64,000 nucleotides of DNA, taken from assembly GCA_015501585.1 (NCBI GenBank), contig JADNRY010000043.1, positions 1 through 64,000 on the forward strand, in the 5' to 3' direction. Below, piece after piece: positions 32,760-44,035 of the stretch (its first letter is position 1; each line of letters opens with the position of its first letter). Made by a program: the position numbers and the translations under genes. The notes below the pieces were generated by a model, which saw only the letters and a list, made by a program, of their open reading frames with translations, had not been told where the DNA came from and made no database searches. Origin of the DNA: Rhodocollybia butyracea (lineage: Eukaryota > Basidiomycota > Agaricomycetes > Agaricales > Omphalotaceae).

Positions 32760-34366
32760 CTCTCGGCTAATTTGACCATCGTTTTAAAGGTGGGATCCAG
32801 TCGTGGATCTTATAAACCGCGGCCCCCACCGCCCTTCTCGAGCCCCGGCAAATATAGTGTGCAACATAAATCCCGGAATTGAAAACTTAAAGACATCAAA
32901 ATCTAACTTTGAGCAAACTTTGAGCTATGGGAATTGGAGAGACTAAACATGAAATGTAAAAAACCAGAATAAGATTCCATATAAACACTATGTGACCTTA
33001 AACTCTGATTTGCAATATTCCTGTGACTGCAAGGGGTATTCAAAAGCTTAAGGCCAGCCATGACCTTGTTTTTGGGCAATAAGGAATTTTTAGGCCCCCC
33101 CCTCCCCCACCCCTTATATACAGATTTTTTCCCACCCCTAGTAACCGGCATCACCGACACATAGTATTTGTGAGTGCCGGCACTACCAGCCATGCCTTAT
33201 TGGCTCCATTGTAGGCATGCTTTGACAATTATCTATTTGTGGCATGGGGATCTGAGTAGTATTACAGTGATCAGTTGCACAGGCAACATTTTTGGCAGGA
33301 AGTTTGGAGTCATTAGTACCATGTTCTGAGCTCGGCTAAGAGGGAAACTTGGTTTTTTTTTTTTTTTTTTTTGCCTTTTTGGACTCCATTTTAGGCTGAT
33401 TACACCCAAATGTGTGTTAAAAGGGTACAAAAAGCATTTGTGCATCATTTAATCATCATTAGAACATGGTTATATAAGGTCGGATCTTGAAGGGGGCCTC
33501 TTTGATCTCGTACGACCATCATCTCGATTCTTTCCCACGCTTGCGTGGCTTTTTCCTGTGAAGATGGTCTTTTTGTTTCAACACATTCCCCCTGAGATCA
33601 ACCTGAAACAGTGGAAAGGTGGAATACGCTGCACTCAGACTTCTCGAGCAGTCTAGAAGCTCTTTACAGCCATAGACCCTTCTTCCACCACCAAATACTC
33701 CCTGTTCCACTATGCCTATCCACCTTTATCACCAGGTTCTTGCCCACTTCCTAAATCCACCTTTCACTCTTTTTGCATCACAGAAATTTCCAACCCCAAA
33801 TCTTCATGGCCTTGGCCTAACAGTTGCATCGAGAGCACACAATCCATCCAGCACATATGCTGTCCACTGGCTGGTCAGAAGCTCTGGCCTGCCACGAGAA
33901 CCTTGTCCACTCTCGCCCCCGCCCGGCTTGGTCCCCCAATAAAAAGAGTTGTACAGCTTCCAGCAAAGATTGTCACATCATTGCACTGAGGTGGCATGCG
34001 CTTGACAACCTGTTGTTCCCACTTCAGGCAAGATCCATACGGATGTGTGTGTATAGAACAAGCAATAACGCCAGAGCCTCAAAGCACAGTGAACTGATTT
34101 GATTTGAAACTTAGTAGCCTATATTTATAGGGATAAACTAATACATGGGAAACTACGTAATAAGCTTGCTGCGGAATGCTGCGAAATGACTGTGCATTGC
34201 TGCGCATGACTCTACATGACTAGATATGACTCAATATGACTTTACTTGACTAGCTATGACTTATGTCCAATGCATAAAATATTGTGAACCGAATATGAGT
34301 CATAATGACTCGCTGTGACTCCACATGAGTTGATAGGATAGTTTCCGTTGATATTACAACAGATAT
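32760..34366. other. Intergenic DNA with LTR-like composition at its right
   Basis: Contains a T run at about 33351-33371 and a C-rich patch at 33093-33112. At 33583 the minus strand reads a purine-rich GGGGGAATG followed by TGTTGAAAC, like a Copia purine tract/LTR junction, but no full LTR could be delimited. 34160-34340 is rich in ATGACT words like the U3 regions elsewhere. Confidence 0.35.
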
Positions 34367-34606
34367 TGTTGTCTGTAATGGTTTGGCATCACCATATGCA
34401 ACTCCGGAGGTTCAACTACGGACTTACAAACACATATACGGACTTAGTAATAGTGTATATATTCATTAGTGATCATTAGATAGTACTTACTACGCATACA
34501 CGGACATGTAGATACTCCGGCACACTTATACTACAGTACTTAGAGTTCTCTCCAATATTTATCCTCTTACATTCATAACACTCTCTTGAAGTCATCTACC
34601 ACAACA
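34367..34606 (+). repeat. 240-bp LTR of a Copia-type element
   Basis: Starts TGTTGTCTG and ends CCACAACA, giving inverted TGTTGT...ACAACA termini. It is followed at once by GGTTATGGGCCC and a Copia Gag frame, so this is read as the 5' LTR. The partner LTR was not found. Confidence 0.6.
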
Positions 34607-34610
34607 GGTT

Positions 34611-35069
34611 ATGGGCCCCGGCCTTTACCGAAATTGCTCGTTGTTCACTATCTGCATCACCCTTCGACAAATCACTAAACTTGTACTCTTCCCCATTTGC
34701 ACCCATCACATTCCGTTATGTCAACGGAATCCACTTCCCACTTCCACGTATCGGATCGACCCCCTTCACGGCCCCACCAATTATAATGTGTGGCAAATCA
34801 AGATGAATGATATCTTGACTGATCTGGGCCTAATTAACTACATAAAGTCCACAGTGCCAACTCTCCTCTCTGATAGGTCAAATCAGGGCAATCTCGACAA
34901 ATGGACTGCGAAGGACCAAAAGGCCCTCTCTACTATTAGGCTGCGTGTAGACGACAGTGCGCTAGTCTACATTGCAGATGCAAAAACATCTAAGGAAGCA
35001 TGGGACACATTGAAGAGGATGTACAAAGCTGCAGGGACCATCAGCATTATTGCTACCCGCGATCCTTGA
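34611..35069 (+). pseudogene. Copia gag, N-terminal part, truncated
   Basis: The frame carries the UBN2-type Gag signature: RIDPLHGPTNYNVWQIKMND, LGLINYIKSTVP, WTAKDQKALSTIRLRVDDSA and TSKEAWDTLKRMYKAAG. These are about 110 residues of the usual Gag. At about 35064 the sequence jumps into an inverted Copia RNase H fragment, so zinc knuckle, protease and pol are lost. It would have formed the particle shell of a Copia element. Confidence 0.8.
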
Positions 35070-35572
35070 TTATCACCACATAAGGGCAATACAGCAATAG
35101 TAATTCCAATCTCTGAAAAGAGCAAGAAAAGAGAGACTTGAGCCACATAAGTTGTCTACATGAATCAGACAAAGCCATATATTCAACTTCAGTCAATGAA
35201 AGAGCAACTGTTTTTCATTTGTGAGAAGTCCAGCAAAGGCAAGTTTGATAATCATCCCAGTGTGGGATTTCCAATCATCTGGATCTGACACCCAGTCAGA
35301 ATCATAATAGGCTAAGAAGCCATGGTCAGATCTACCATCAAAGTCAAGTACATAAGTAGAAGTCCCAATTAAGTAGCGCACAATGTAAAGTGGTTTGGCC
35401 AGGTGGTCTGGGTTTGGATTTGCCGAATACTGTGAGAGTTTTATAACGGCATAAGCAATGTTGGGTCGGGTGCCTAGCATCAGATACAATAAAGATCCCA
35501 TTACGCTTTCGAAGTGTTGTCTAAGTTTGGCATCTACATAACCAGTGTTTGCACGAGGAACCCATCATCAGG
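35070..35572 (-). pseudogene. Inverted Copia RNase H fragment
   Basis: Minus-strand frames read MGSLLYLMLGTRPNIAYAVI, SDHGFLAYYDSDWVSDPDDW and LLTNEKQLLFH, then after a frame change SDSCRQLMWLKSLF. It is the same family as 812-1690 and 36703-37507, and carries a deletion around 35215-35235 (the ATGPICWTSH part). It ends at 35572 next to CATCAGGAAAAC. The head-to-head arrangement with the gag at 34611 shows a rearrangement rather than one element. Confidence 0.85.
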
Positions 35573-36428
35573 AAAACTACCCCCATGAAATATTTTGTAA
35601 TTGTGACAAAGTTTTTAAAAGTTCTTCAAATTCTTCAAAAATTATCAAAATTATCCTATTTACCCACATTTTGTAGATTTGAAAAATGACACAGTCCCCT
35701 TGCAGATTTTGGTAAGTTTTCAGGTTTTTTAGCCTTTTTCAAACATTAGCAATACTTTCAGAAATTATTGTCAAGGCTTTGAGCATAGAGTACTACCATT
35801 TTTGAAAGGTTTTTCATTTCAAGATTTCAGCCAAGTTGTTAATCAAAGACAGCATAATCCTTATTAATCATATATAGTAAGTTGCATGGAAATAGTAAGC
35901 AAAGGACTAAACAACTACATGGATGCAAGCTCATAGAGAATGTACAATGAGGAATTAGCGGATGTAGCGATGTGGCAGGAAGTAGTGTGGAGTAAAGTAA
36001 CAGTTGGGTGAAGCAGCAATCGAAGTAACAGTCGTGGCAGTAAGTAGAAAGTGACGTAACATGATGTATGGAATCAGGCAGTGCACCACAGCGGTGAGTG
36101 ACACAACTATGACGGTGGACAGCATCATGAGAATAGAGAGAGGGAATAAGGCGGCAGGCGTGTGAGAGGTGAGTTGCCAGAGCAGAGGTAGAGCGACGTT
36201 CAAGGGCTGTAGAGACGACCGCAGGTGTAACAAGATCGCCACCTCCCCACAACCGGGGTGGCGTTGAGCAAAAGGTCGGGCATTTGTGAACCGAAAGTGA
36301 ACATTTTCAGTCCCAAAATAATCGAAACAAAGATTAGATTCACCTGTCATCATTGTCTCAGCCTCGCTATCTGGCTGAGCAGCAACACTGTGCTGTAAAG
36401 TCATCAATGAATAGTCAAAAGCATAGCT
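35573..36428. other. AT-rich unidentified segment
   Basis: Starts CATCAGGAAAACTACCCCC, then a stretch of AAATTCTTCAAA-type sequence resembling 50840-51030. 36238-36265 contains a hairpin (CACCTCCCC...GGGGTGGCG) that recurs at 53791-53815. A minus-strand open frame spans 35955-36554 but has no domain I recognise. Confidence 0.35.
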
Positions 36429-36640
36429 AGATCCCCGACTCTGACCGAAGGGAAGGGAGGGTCTTGTAGGTGTCAAATGAGTGTTGGATTCTTCCAAAAC
36501 CGCCAGATCGGGTATTTCTTTCCCACCTGATGTTAAGCCGCCATGCCGGCTCATCCATTTGGCAAGTCTTCTGACCCCGATTTGATACGGTCATCGGCTT
36601 GAGTTCCTTCCTATACATGCCGTGCCTGTGGTGCTCATGA
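36429..36640 (-). repeat. Dispersed repeat, copy 2 (shared with 12914-13118)
   Basis: Nearly identical to 12914-13040 for about 120 bp, then diverging. In the minus strand it lies in an open frame (SRHGGLTSGGKEIPDLAVLE). Its right end abuts the truncated Copia copy 2. Confidence 0.7.
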
Positions 36641-36702
36641 GACGCCACAGCATGTGCTTTCATGATGCTTAGGTTTCACCAGGGTACCAGGGTCCCGGGA
36701 GC

Positions 36703-37507
36703 CTTAACACTTGACCAACAACCTTACCTTCGAAAGGTCATAGAACATTTTGGATTAACTAACGCCAAAGCCACCCCAACCCCATTACCTTCATCCTGGG
36801 TTCCTCGTGCAAACACTGGTTGTGTAGATGCCAAACTTAGACAATGCTTCCAAAGCGTAATTGGATCTTTATTGTATCTGATGCTAGGCACCCGACCCAA
36901 CATTGCTTATGCCGTTATAAAACTCTCACAGTATTCGGCAAATCCAAACCCAGACCACCTGGCCAAACCACTTTACATTGTGCGCTACTTAATTGGGACT
37001 TCTACTTATGTACTTGTCTTTGATGGTAGATCTGACCATGGCTTCTTAGCCTATTGTGACTCTGACTGGGCGTCAGATCCAGATGATCAAAAATCCCATA
37101 CTGGGATGATTATCAAACTTGCCACAGGTCCAATCTGCTGGACTTCTCATAAACAGAAAACAGTTGCTCTTTCATCGACTGAAGCTGAATACATGGGCTT
37201 TATCTGATTCATGTAGACAACTTATGTGGCTCAAGTCTCTCTTTTCTGAGATTGGAATTACTATCGCTGTATTGCCTTATGTGGTGATAATCAAGGATCA
37301 ATCTTTCTAGGATCTAATCCTGTACAAGAAAGAAGAACCAAGCATATTGATATACGATATCATTATATCAGAGAACGCATCAAATCAAAAGAAATAGAAC
37401 TTTTCTATGTTCCTACTGATGATAATGTCGCAGATCTTCTCACGAAGAACCTTGCACTTGTCAAGTTTCAGAAATTCCGTAACAGTCTAGGAATTCTCTT
37501 TAACTGA
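36703..37507 (+). pseudogene. Copia RNase H with two frameshifts
   Basis: Reads LDQQPYLRKVIEHFGL, DSDWASDPDDQKSHTG and STEAEYM in one frame. A 1-nt insertion at about 37197 (ATGGGC versus ATGGC in copy 1) shifts the frame, and a 1-nt deletion at about 37277 (TTGCCTTATG versus TTGCCCTTATG) shifts it again. The remainder (RTKHIDIRYHYIRERIKSKE to the stop at 37505-37507) is recognisable. The upstream RT is absent. Confidence 0.88.
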
Positions 37508-37602
37508 TTTGTCATAGACTGTGCAATATGTCTATAAACTATAATGCCGTTTAAAGTTGATAAAAATTATACTTCTTAGCTACAATTCTTAGCAAGGGGG
37601 AG

Positions 37603-38118
37603 TGTTGAAACTAGATTACCGCTTATGAGTCGTATCTAATCAGTGATGTGAGTCGACTAGACGCACTTGCTATACGATCGATGAACTGTCGATATATGCT
37701 ATGTTGAAACTCACCCTCAAACACTAGACGCAGCCTCTACGCAGGTTCGTATAGATGTAGTCAATTATGCCATTCGCTATTAGTCTTATGATACATAGCT
37801 TGTACGCTGCCTTGCAGTACCTATGAACATTACCTATAGAATTACCATACGGACTCCATCTTCTAGGGTACATTATGCACATGTATATGCACTATGTTTA
37901 GCAGTACGACTCAAGTAGACTCATACATTGTTATAGGATTTATTATATTCTGTAGTATAAATACTGTAGATATTTTCCTGTAACAATAACCAAGAATCCT
38001 ACTATTCGTCTGGACACTTGTTCTGCTCTCAACAAGCACTCTTACAACTCCTGTAACATCCTTACACTCTCAGGTGAGTATGCTGTCGACCTTGTGTTGA
38101 CTGACCGCTGTTTCTACA
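37603..38118 (+). repeat. Copia LTR, uninterrupted (516 bp)
   Basis: TGTTGAAAC...GTTTCTACA termini; TATA-like TATAAATA near 37957. Serves as reference for the split LTR of copy 1. Confidence 0.85.
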
Positions 38119-39328
38119 AGCCTTACCCTCTACTTGGACTTCAACTTCCTTGGCCCTTGTTAGGTGCTTGGTGACTAGTCGACACTTCCATGGGATTAAA
38201 CATTATGGTCTGAATGGAATTGGCAACCTGGGAGCGAAAGAGAAGAGAGAGGGTGTGATTGTATGCGATTGTGCGTGGCAGAGAACCGCCAAATGCTTGA
38301 CCTCGTGGTGCCGTAGTGGATCCTAGTCAAGCAAAGAACAAGGGAGAGATACCAAAGTTATACAGGTCGATTCTCGAAGTATTTACTCTCATAAGTCACG
38401 CTTATATCACAAACGACATACTTCTGGGGTCAAGGCATCGCGGATCATTACTTAAGAGAGCAGACCCTTCTCGGTCTCAATACAACTGACTGTTGATTCA
38501 CATCCTGCAGTGACTCAGTGGCTATACTTACTCACCAACCTTTCAATTACTTAGACTCAGGACATGAGGAAATCATAGAAATAGCCTCAAGCAAAAATTG
38601 GTGGCCGCACCTTGTGTATGAATTGTTTATGGCGGCTCACTTGACGTGGTCTAGCTTCTCAATCTAGTACACAGACAGTATGATTTGAGTTGGTAATGTT
38701 GAAGGTAAGGTTGGAAGGGTGGTCAAATTGATCTGTGAGTTCTAGTCACAGACTCACAATTCACCAGCTGAATTGACTTCTTGACTACCCTTCAGACTCG
38801 GAGGCTTACTTAATACTTTTATCTATAGTGGCTCATTTCTACTGGATGAGGGTAGTCTTTGGTTTGTCTTGATGGCTAAGTTTATTCACAAATCACAATG
38901 TGATGCTTTGCTGGCACGGGGTCACTGAAAGCAACTCAGAAGATGGGGGACAGCGTTGGATGAGGCTGTTACTAGGACAATTTGTTGGTTGTTCATAGTC
39001 ACTGAACTTGAACAATGGGTCAAATGTCTTGAATATCTTCTTTTGAAGCAACTCATACTGCTGGCAACTCTATACCAGCCCCCAAGTGGGCCTTCAAATC
39101 AGTACCTGGTCTTCTTGAGGTTATTAAAGTCAACTGCCATGGACTCATGGTTTTGTGTTTGATATCTTCAGGTCCTCTTGGTCAAAGGGTATGTATCATG
39201 AGACTTGAAGTCAATTCTTGCTCTTCTCTTGCTTAAATGGTGTTGAAAACAAGTTGAAAATGTCCATGTCTATTGGAATTTTAGAGCAAGGATGAATGGA
39301 TTCTGGACAGTGGATGACAAAGTAACTT
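38119..39328. other. Intergenic DNA
   Basis: Apart from the dispersed repeat at 38220-38485 I see no gene, ORF with homology, or element boundary before the chromovirus LTR. Confidence 0.35.
38220..38485 (+). repeat. Dispersed repeat, copy 2 (shared with 27460-27725)
   Basis: Same order of conserved blocks as copy 1, same orientation, ending with ATTACTTAAGAGAGCAGACCC and CGGTCTCAATAC. Confidence 0.7.
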
Positions 39329-39333
39329 GTACT

Positions 39334-39741
39334 TGTCACAGATTTCTATTCATTTGCTTTATCTTCTATTTTATCTTATCTATCAATATCTTATCTGTGC
39401 CATGGGCTTATCATTACATTAGATCTATATCTTATTTATTACTGAAAGTAGATAGATACCAGATGTATTACTGTCTAACCTTGACAGACAGTGTCACCTT
39501 TGACAGATGGTGACACCTTTTGACAGATAGTTTCACCTTGACAGTAGAACCTTCTGGAACTACCCAGAGTAAAGTACTCTGGGTCCTATTTAGTTACACA
39601 TGTATATAAGTAGTGGGGTCTGCTCCTACAGTCCCCAGACTCAAGAACATCTTATTGTCTTCATACAAGCATCTCTCTCTCACACTTAGCTTCTTACTTC
39701 CCCTATCAACACATTAAGCAGGTGAGCTTAGATTTGTGATA
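39334..39741 (+). repeat. 5' LTR of the chromovirus
   Basis: Starts TGTCACAGATTTC and ends near TTTGTGATA. The TATA box TATATAA is at 39603-39609. Matches 47079-47482 with substitutions and small indels, including an extra TGACACC-type unit near 39510. The exact right end is uncertain by a few bases. Confidence 0.85.
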
Positions 39742-39754
39742 GTTTCTTGAGTCT
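39637..39754 (+). other. Self-priming pair: inferred RNA start and primer site
   Basis: AGACTCAAGA (39637-39646), 34 bp from the start of the TATA box, is the exact reverse complement of TCTTGAGTCT (39745-39754), which lies a few bases inside the LTR end. This is the Tf1/sushi self-priming geometry, in a family whose primer sequence is unrelated to that at 3341. Confidence 0.6.
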
Positions 39755-40308
39755 TGCTGCTTTGCTGCCTGTTGCTACTGCATCAGGTGGTAGGTTCCTT
39801 TGTTGCAGGTTGTCCAGTCTTTCTTCTGTCATCTTTGGGTCCTGGGGGATTACTGTCAGTTCTGGGGGTTATTGCCAGTTCTGGGGGATCTTTGATGCTG
39901 TTCCTGAAAAGGACTGTGTCTTCTATGGGATGCACCTTCTCCTTGAAGGGTGGCTCAACTCTGAGAGCTGCATGCTGACCTATTTGCCGGGCCCTAGGCA
40001 TAAGGGGTATTTGCTGCATTTTAACTTTATTGTTGAAGGATGCAACAGACTGGTCACTGCTCTTGTCACTCAGCATGCCATGAGCCTTCGGGTATCGGCG
40101 GCTAAACCAGTTTGGGCAGGTTGAGTTGCCTGTGTTATACAAGGGCCAAAACCCATTTGCTATGTGAAAGTGCACACATAGAGACTTGCCACTTTGACAA
40201 AGAAGACATCAAGACCTGGACAACCACAACACTGGACACCACCTTTTCCCTTGTACTCTGTCTGCTGAAAAGCAATGTTGTACTTATGCCATTTACCACA
40301 GTGCCACT

Positions 40309-41031
40309 ATGCCAAAACAGTACCGTGATCGCCGAACCTTTGCCAGAGATATTAATACTGGTCTATATGAATGCATCATCATTCATAGGGCAACACGCCA
40401 GAAGTTTGCCCGAGTGGGGGCGCCACGCCGCATCACAATCCCTTCCCAACTCCCTCCAAAAATCTGTCCACTTACCCTAGAGGAACAGATCTCCTTCTCT
40501 AACTACCATGAAGAGGAGAGAAACACACTCAGCCTTCTGTCTCGCCTCACCCAGGAAAAATCCAAATTGGAGGACAGAATTACCAACTCACCAACTCCCC
40601 TTGTTGATCAGATTACAGACCCACTTCCCTCTCCATCCATTCACATTCCTCCTCCTATCCCTTCAGAAATCAAATTCCGGAAGGAGAAATTCCTATGCCG
40701 CATCAAGGAATTCCGACCAATGGTCTTAGCCACTATAAATCGGTACCTCCCTCTGTTTGATCTATTAAATGAGGATGATGAGATGGAATGGACTGGAGAA
40801 TCATTCAGGGTCCCTCATGATACTCGGAATGAGTTATGGAGATGGTTTTTAGAATTACAGAGATTTGAGATGGACATGAATTCTGTAGGACACACTCTCA
40901 CTCATGCACAGTGGAGACAACTCAAAAGGGAACTTAAGCGGTTGGGGAAGTTTGAACTAAAAAGTCTAAATAGTCAACTCCCTGAGATTTGTACTGCACT
41001 CATGGCATTAGATATCACACAACCACTATAA
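40309..41031 (+). CDS. Extra ORF (240 residues) upstream of gag
   Basis: Starts MPKQYRDRRTFARD and ends ALDITQPL, with an open frame between the LTR and gag of the chromovirus. It has a basic N-terminus (TRQKFARVGAPRRITIPSQL), a proline-rich middle (HIPPPIPSE) and an acidic/aromatic region (NEDDEMEWTG, ELWRWFLELQRFEMDM) with possible helices toward the C-terminus. I recognise no Gag, protease or envelope signature. Most chromoviruses start with gag, so this may be an accessory protein or an N-terminal Gag piece separated by mutation. The next ORF starts 95 bp later in a different register. Intactness within a decayed element suggests past selection (inference). Confidence 0.6.
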   Translation: MPKQYRDRRTFARDINTGLYECIIIHRATRQKFARVGAPRRITIPSQLPPKICPLTLEEQISFSNYHEEERNTLSLLSRLTQEKSKLEDRITNSPTPLVDQITDPLPSPSIHIPPPIPSEIKFRKEKFLCRIKEFRPMVLATINRYLPLFDLLNEDDEMEWTGESFRVPHDTRNELWRWFLELQRFEMDMNSVGHTLTHAQWRQLKRELKRLGKFELKSLNSQLPEICTALMALDITQPL

Positions 41032-41126
41032 ATTGTACTTGGCATAAAATTAATTGGCACTTTATTTTCTCAATCCTAACTTTGTTTTTTATCACAAACA
41101 CATTGGCTAATTACCATTAAGTAGAA

Positions 41127-42197
41127 ATGTCATCTTTCACACCTTACCAACATAACATCTCGATGGTTGATGTAGAGAACTGGGCTGAAAGTGTAGCTCA
41201 AAATGTGGATATGACTACTATTGGCTTTGGTTCTGAAGCCCAACGTAATGAGGTTGGACGGTTATTCCGAAATGCCCACTTGACAACTAGTAGCACTGTT
41301 AAAAATTATGTTGACCAACATATTGATGAGCTTTCTGATTGGATGAATGAAGCTTCTAGTATGGCTGCTCATACCAAGGATGCTCTCAAGGAGGAAATTA
41401 AAAACCTCAGGCAACTAGTTGACACACAGGCCCAACTTCTTCAGGCCTATAAAACCCAGTTGGATAGAATACCTGCTGGAACTGGTGCTGGCTCCATCAC
41501 TAGACTTAAAGTCCCTGAACCACCAACATTCTCTGGGACAGATAACAAAATGTCACTGGAGGATTGGTTAAATCAAGTAACTCTGTATTGTTCATCATCT
41601 GGCATTGTGACAGATCACCAAAACATTGTGACTGCACTGACTCGCTTACGTTCACCTGCCACAACATACATGAAGCGCTACTTTGATGATAACCGTCTTG
41701 GAAAAGACTTGGGACTTTGGGATAAATTTGTAGAGGAGTTAACCACTATTTATGACCACCGTGATGACAAAGGAGGAGCAAAGGATGAGTTCACTCAGCC
41801 TTGGACCAATAAAACTTTGGCCAATAAGGACTTCATTAAATATGCTGAACAATACTGCACTTTGGCACGCCTGGTTGAATACCAGGACAATATCCATATT
41901 GACAAGCTGCGGAATGTCATCTCACAAGAATTGCGTAATGCACTTGTGCTACTTGAAGTTGTAGGAAAATCACCTACCAAATGGGAGGAGTACTGAGAGC
42001 TTCTCGTGTTGGCCTACAAAAGCTTACATCCTGAGAAAACTAAAGGCTCTATTTTTGGCACTGGAAACAGTAAAGGCAATGGCAATGGCAACAATGATCC
42101 ACAACCTATGGAGATTGATATGGCAAAAAGAGGGAAGGGTAAAACACCCGAACAAATAAATTCCCAGGAGACAAAAGGCAAACTTTGCCAAATATGA
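41127..42197 (+). pseudogene. Chromovirus gag with in-frame stop
   Basis: Starts MSSFTPYQHNISMVD. A predicted coiled-coil stretch (about residues 80-115, KEEIKNLRQLVDTQAQLLQA) precedes the Gag core (KVPEPPTFSGTDNKMSLEDW, LRSPATTYMKRYF, WDKFVEELTTIYD, YAEQYCTLARLVEYQDNIHI). A TGA at 41994-41996 interrupts it; the same frame then continues ELLVLAYKSLHPEKTKGSIF to a second TGA at 42195. The zinc knuckle expected near the end is not clearly recognisable. It would form the particle core. Confidence 0.8.
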
Positions 42198-42723
42198 TCT
42201 GCAAAGGGTTTGAAATTCAAAGCAAAAAGTGAATAAACGCCCTGCTCCTAAACCCTCTAATTCAGCTCCATCAACCAGTGGACAGGGACATAAAGGAAAG
42301 CAGCCTGTGCATGGAGATAAAAAATAATTCAAAGCACGGCTATTGGAATTATTTGATGAACTTGACAATGATGAGTCAGCAACCCCAACTGAAACTCTCA
42401 ATGTCAATCATGCGAGCATCACCGAAATTGTCAAACCCATGCCTTCTGAAAAGAAGGCAACTGCACAAGTCAATGATGTGCAGGAGGGAACTTCAAAACT
42501 GAAAAATCAGCCCAAGTGGGTCAGAAGTAGACAATACAAAGTGGATTTTCCACAAGGACTGTAGAGGAGAATGTCTGTGATCTACAGTCTGGGAATTATA
42601 TACCTAATATCAGCCTTAATAATAATGAAGTAGTTCTGGAATCTTGTGTAAATAGTATAGCTCGTAACAAGAAAATGTCATTTAGACTTCCAGTAACACT
42701 TTGGGTATAGATAGGGTACAAAA

Positions 42724-44028
42724 GTGCAGGCCGAGGCTCTTGTTGACTCTGGGGCCACAACAAACTTCATTGACAAAGCATTTGTTGAAAGAAATCACCT
42801 GGTAACTGATAAATTGGCAAAACCGTATCCAGTATTGAATGCGGATGGAACACCTAATGTAGCAGGAGAAGTGAGTGAATATGTCAGTGCCTACCTTGAG
42901 ATTGGCACACATAAAACCCGTCAAATCCTGTTTGTCACACAACTTGGTGATAAGGATATGATGATTGGTTACTCCTACCTGTATAAACATAATCCAGAAA
43001 TTAACTGGAAATCAGGGGAATGGGTGTTCACCAGGTGCCCAGAGACATGTGAGGCAAGAACCCGTAAAACACAAATCATTGAAGCTGGAGCTGATGAGCT
43101 CAATGAACAGGATTTACCCTGGGAATCTTCACTGGACACATTAGGAGAGGAGGATCCAGATAATCCTTATTTAAATTGGATTGACCTCAACAGTCCAACT
43201 GAACACACACAAGCTGCTGTGATTGCATCCATGTTTGATGAAAAGGACGTGGATGAGGAACTCAGTGAGGAGGATGAGGACACCACTAAGTGGAAGTACC
43301 TTGTGCCACCATGGTTACATGAATATGGCAACATCTTTTCTAAACAAAAATCAGAGCGAATGCCAGAACATAAACCGTATGATCATCCTATTGATTTTGT
43401 GGAGGGTTCTGCCCTTCCCAAACCGGCAAAAGTCTACCCGCTATCTCCAAAAGAAAGAAACTCATTGGATGAATGGATTGATGAAGAACTCCGGAAGGGC
43501 TATATCAGACCTTCTCAAAGCCCAGTTGCAGCATCTTTCTTCTTTGTCAAAAAACATGATCGATCACTTCACCCATGTATGGACTACCGTGCACTGAATG
43601 ATGTAACAGTAAAAAATCGCTATCCAATTCCCTGGATCTCTGATCTGGTTGATGCACTAAGCCAGGCATCAATCTTCACAAAAATTGATTTAAGATGGGG
43701 ATACAATAATGTCCGCATTCGTGAAGGGGATGAATGGAAGACAGCATTCATTACTAAAAGGTGTCTTTTTGAGGCAACTGTCATGTATTTTGGGTTCTCT
43801 AATGCACCTGCCACATTCCAGTCTATGATGAATGACTTATTAGGTGATCTCATCAGGAAAGGGCAAGTTATGGTGTATTTGGATGATATCCTAATTTTTG
43901 GAAATGACAAGAAGGAACACAGGGAAATTGTCAAAGAAGTGCTGAAAAGGCTTCAAGACAATGACTTGTATGCAAAAGGTGAAAAATCTTTTTTTGAACA
44001 AGATAGTATAGAGTACCTAAGAGTATAG
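42724..44028 (+). pseudogene. Chromovirus protease and reverse transcriptase, RT truncated
   Basis: The aspartic protease active site is in ALVDSGATTNFID (about residue 5). RT follows: LDEWIDEELRKGYIRPSQSP, FFFVKKHDRSLHPCMDYRAL, IFTKIDLRWGYNNVRI, GFSNAPATFQSMMND and the catalytic YLDDILIF (about 43877). Both frames are open up to EYL, where a stop appears at 44026-44028. The expected RT thumb/connection and RNase H start are missing: the next element sequence is HYLEGHPEKFEIWSDHQNL at 44031 in another frame. A deletion of several hundred bases at about 44015-44030 explains this. Reverse transcription could not proceed from this copy. Confidence 0.88.
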
Positions 44029-44035
44029 ACATTAT

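Larger units (their letters stand above)
36703..38118 (+). mobile_element. Copia copy 2: 3' end with uninterrupted LTR
   Basis: This is the same family as copy 1, truncated at 36703 (TTAACACTTGACCAACAACC) and running through RNase H, a purine tract (37594-37602) and an intact LTR 37603-38118. The two copies share sequence exactly up to the LTR end and then diverge. The site TGTAACAATAACC at 37980-37992 is the unoccupied equivalent of the Gypsy insertion in copy 1. Confidence 0.9.
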
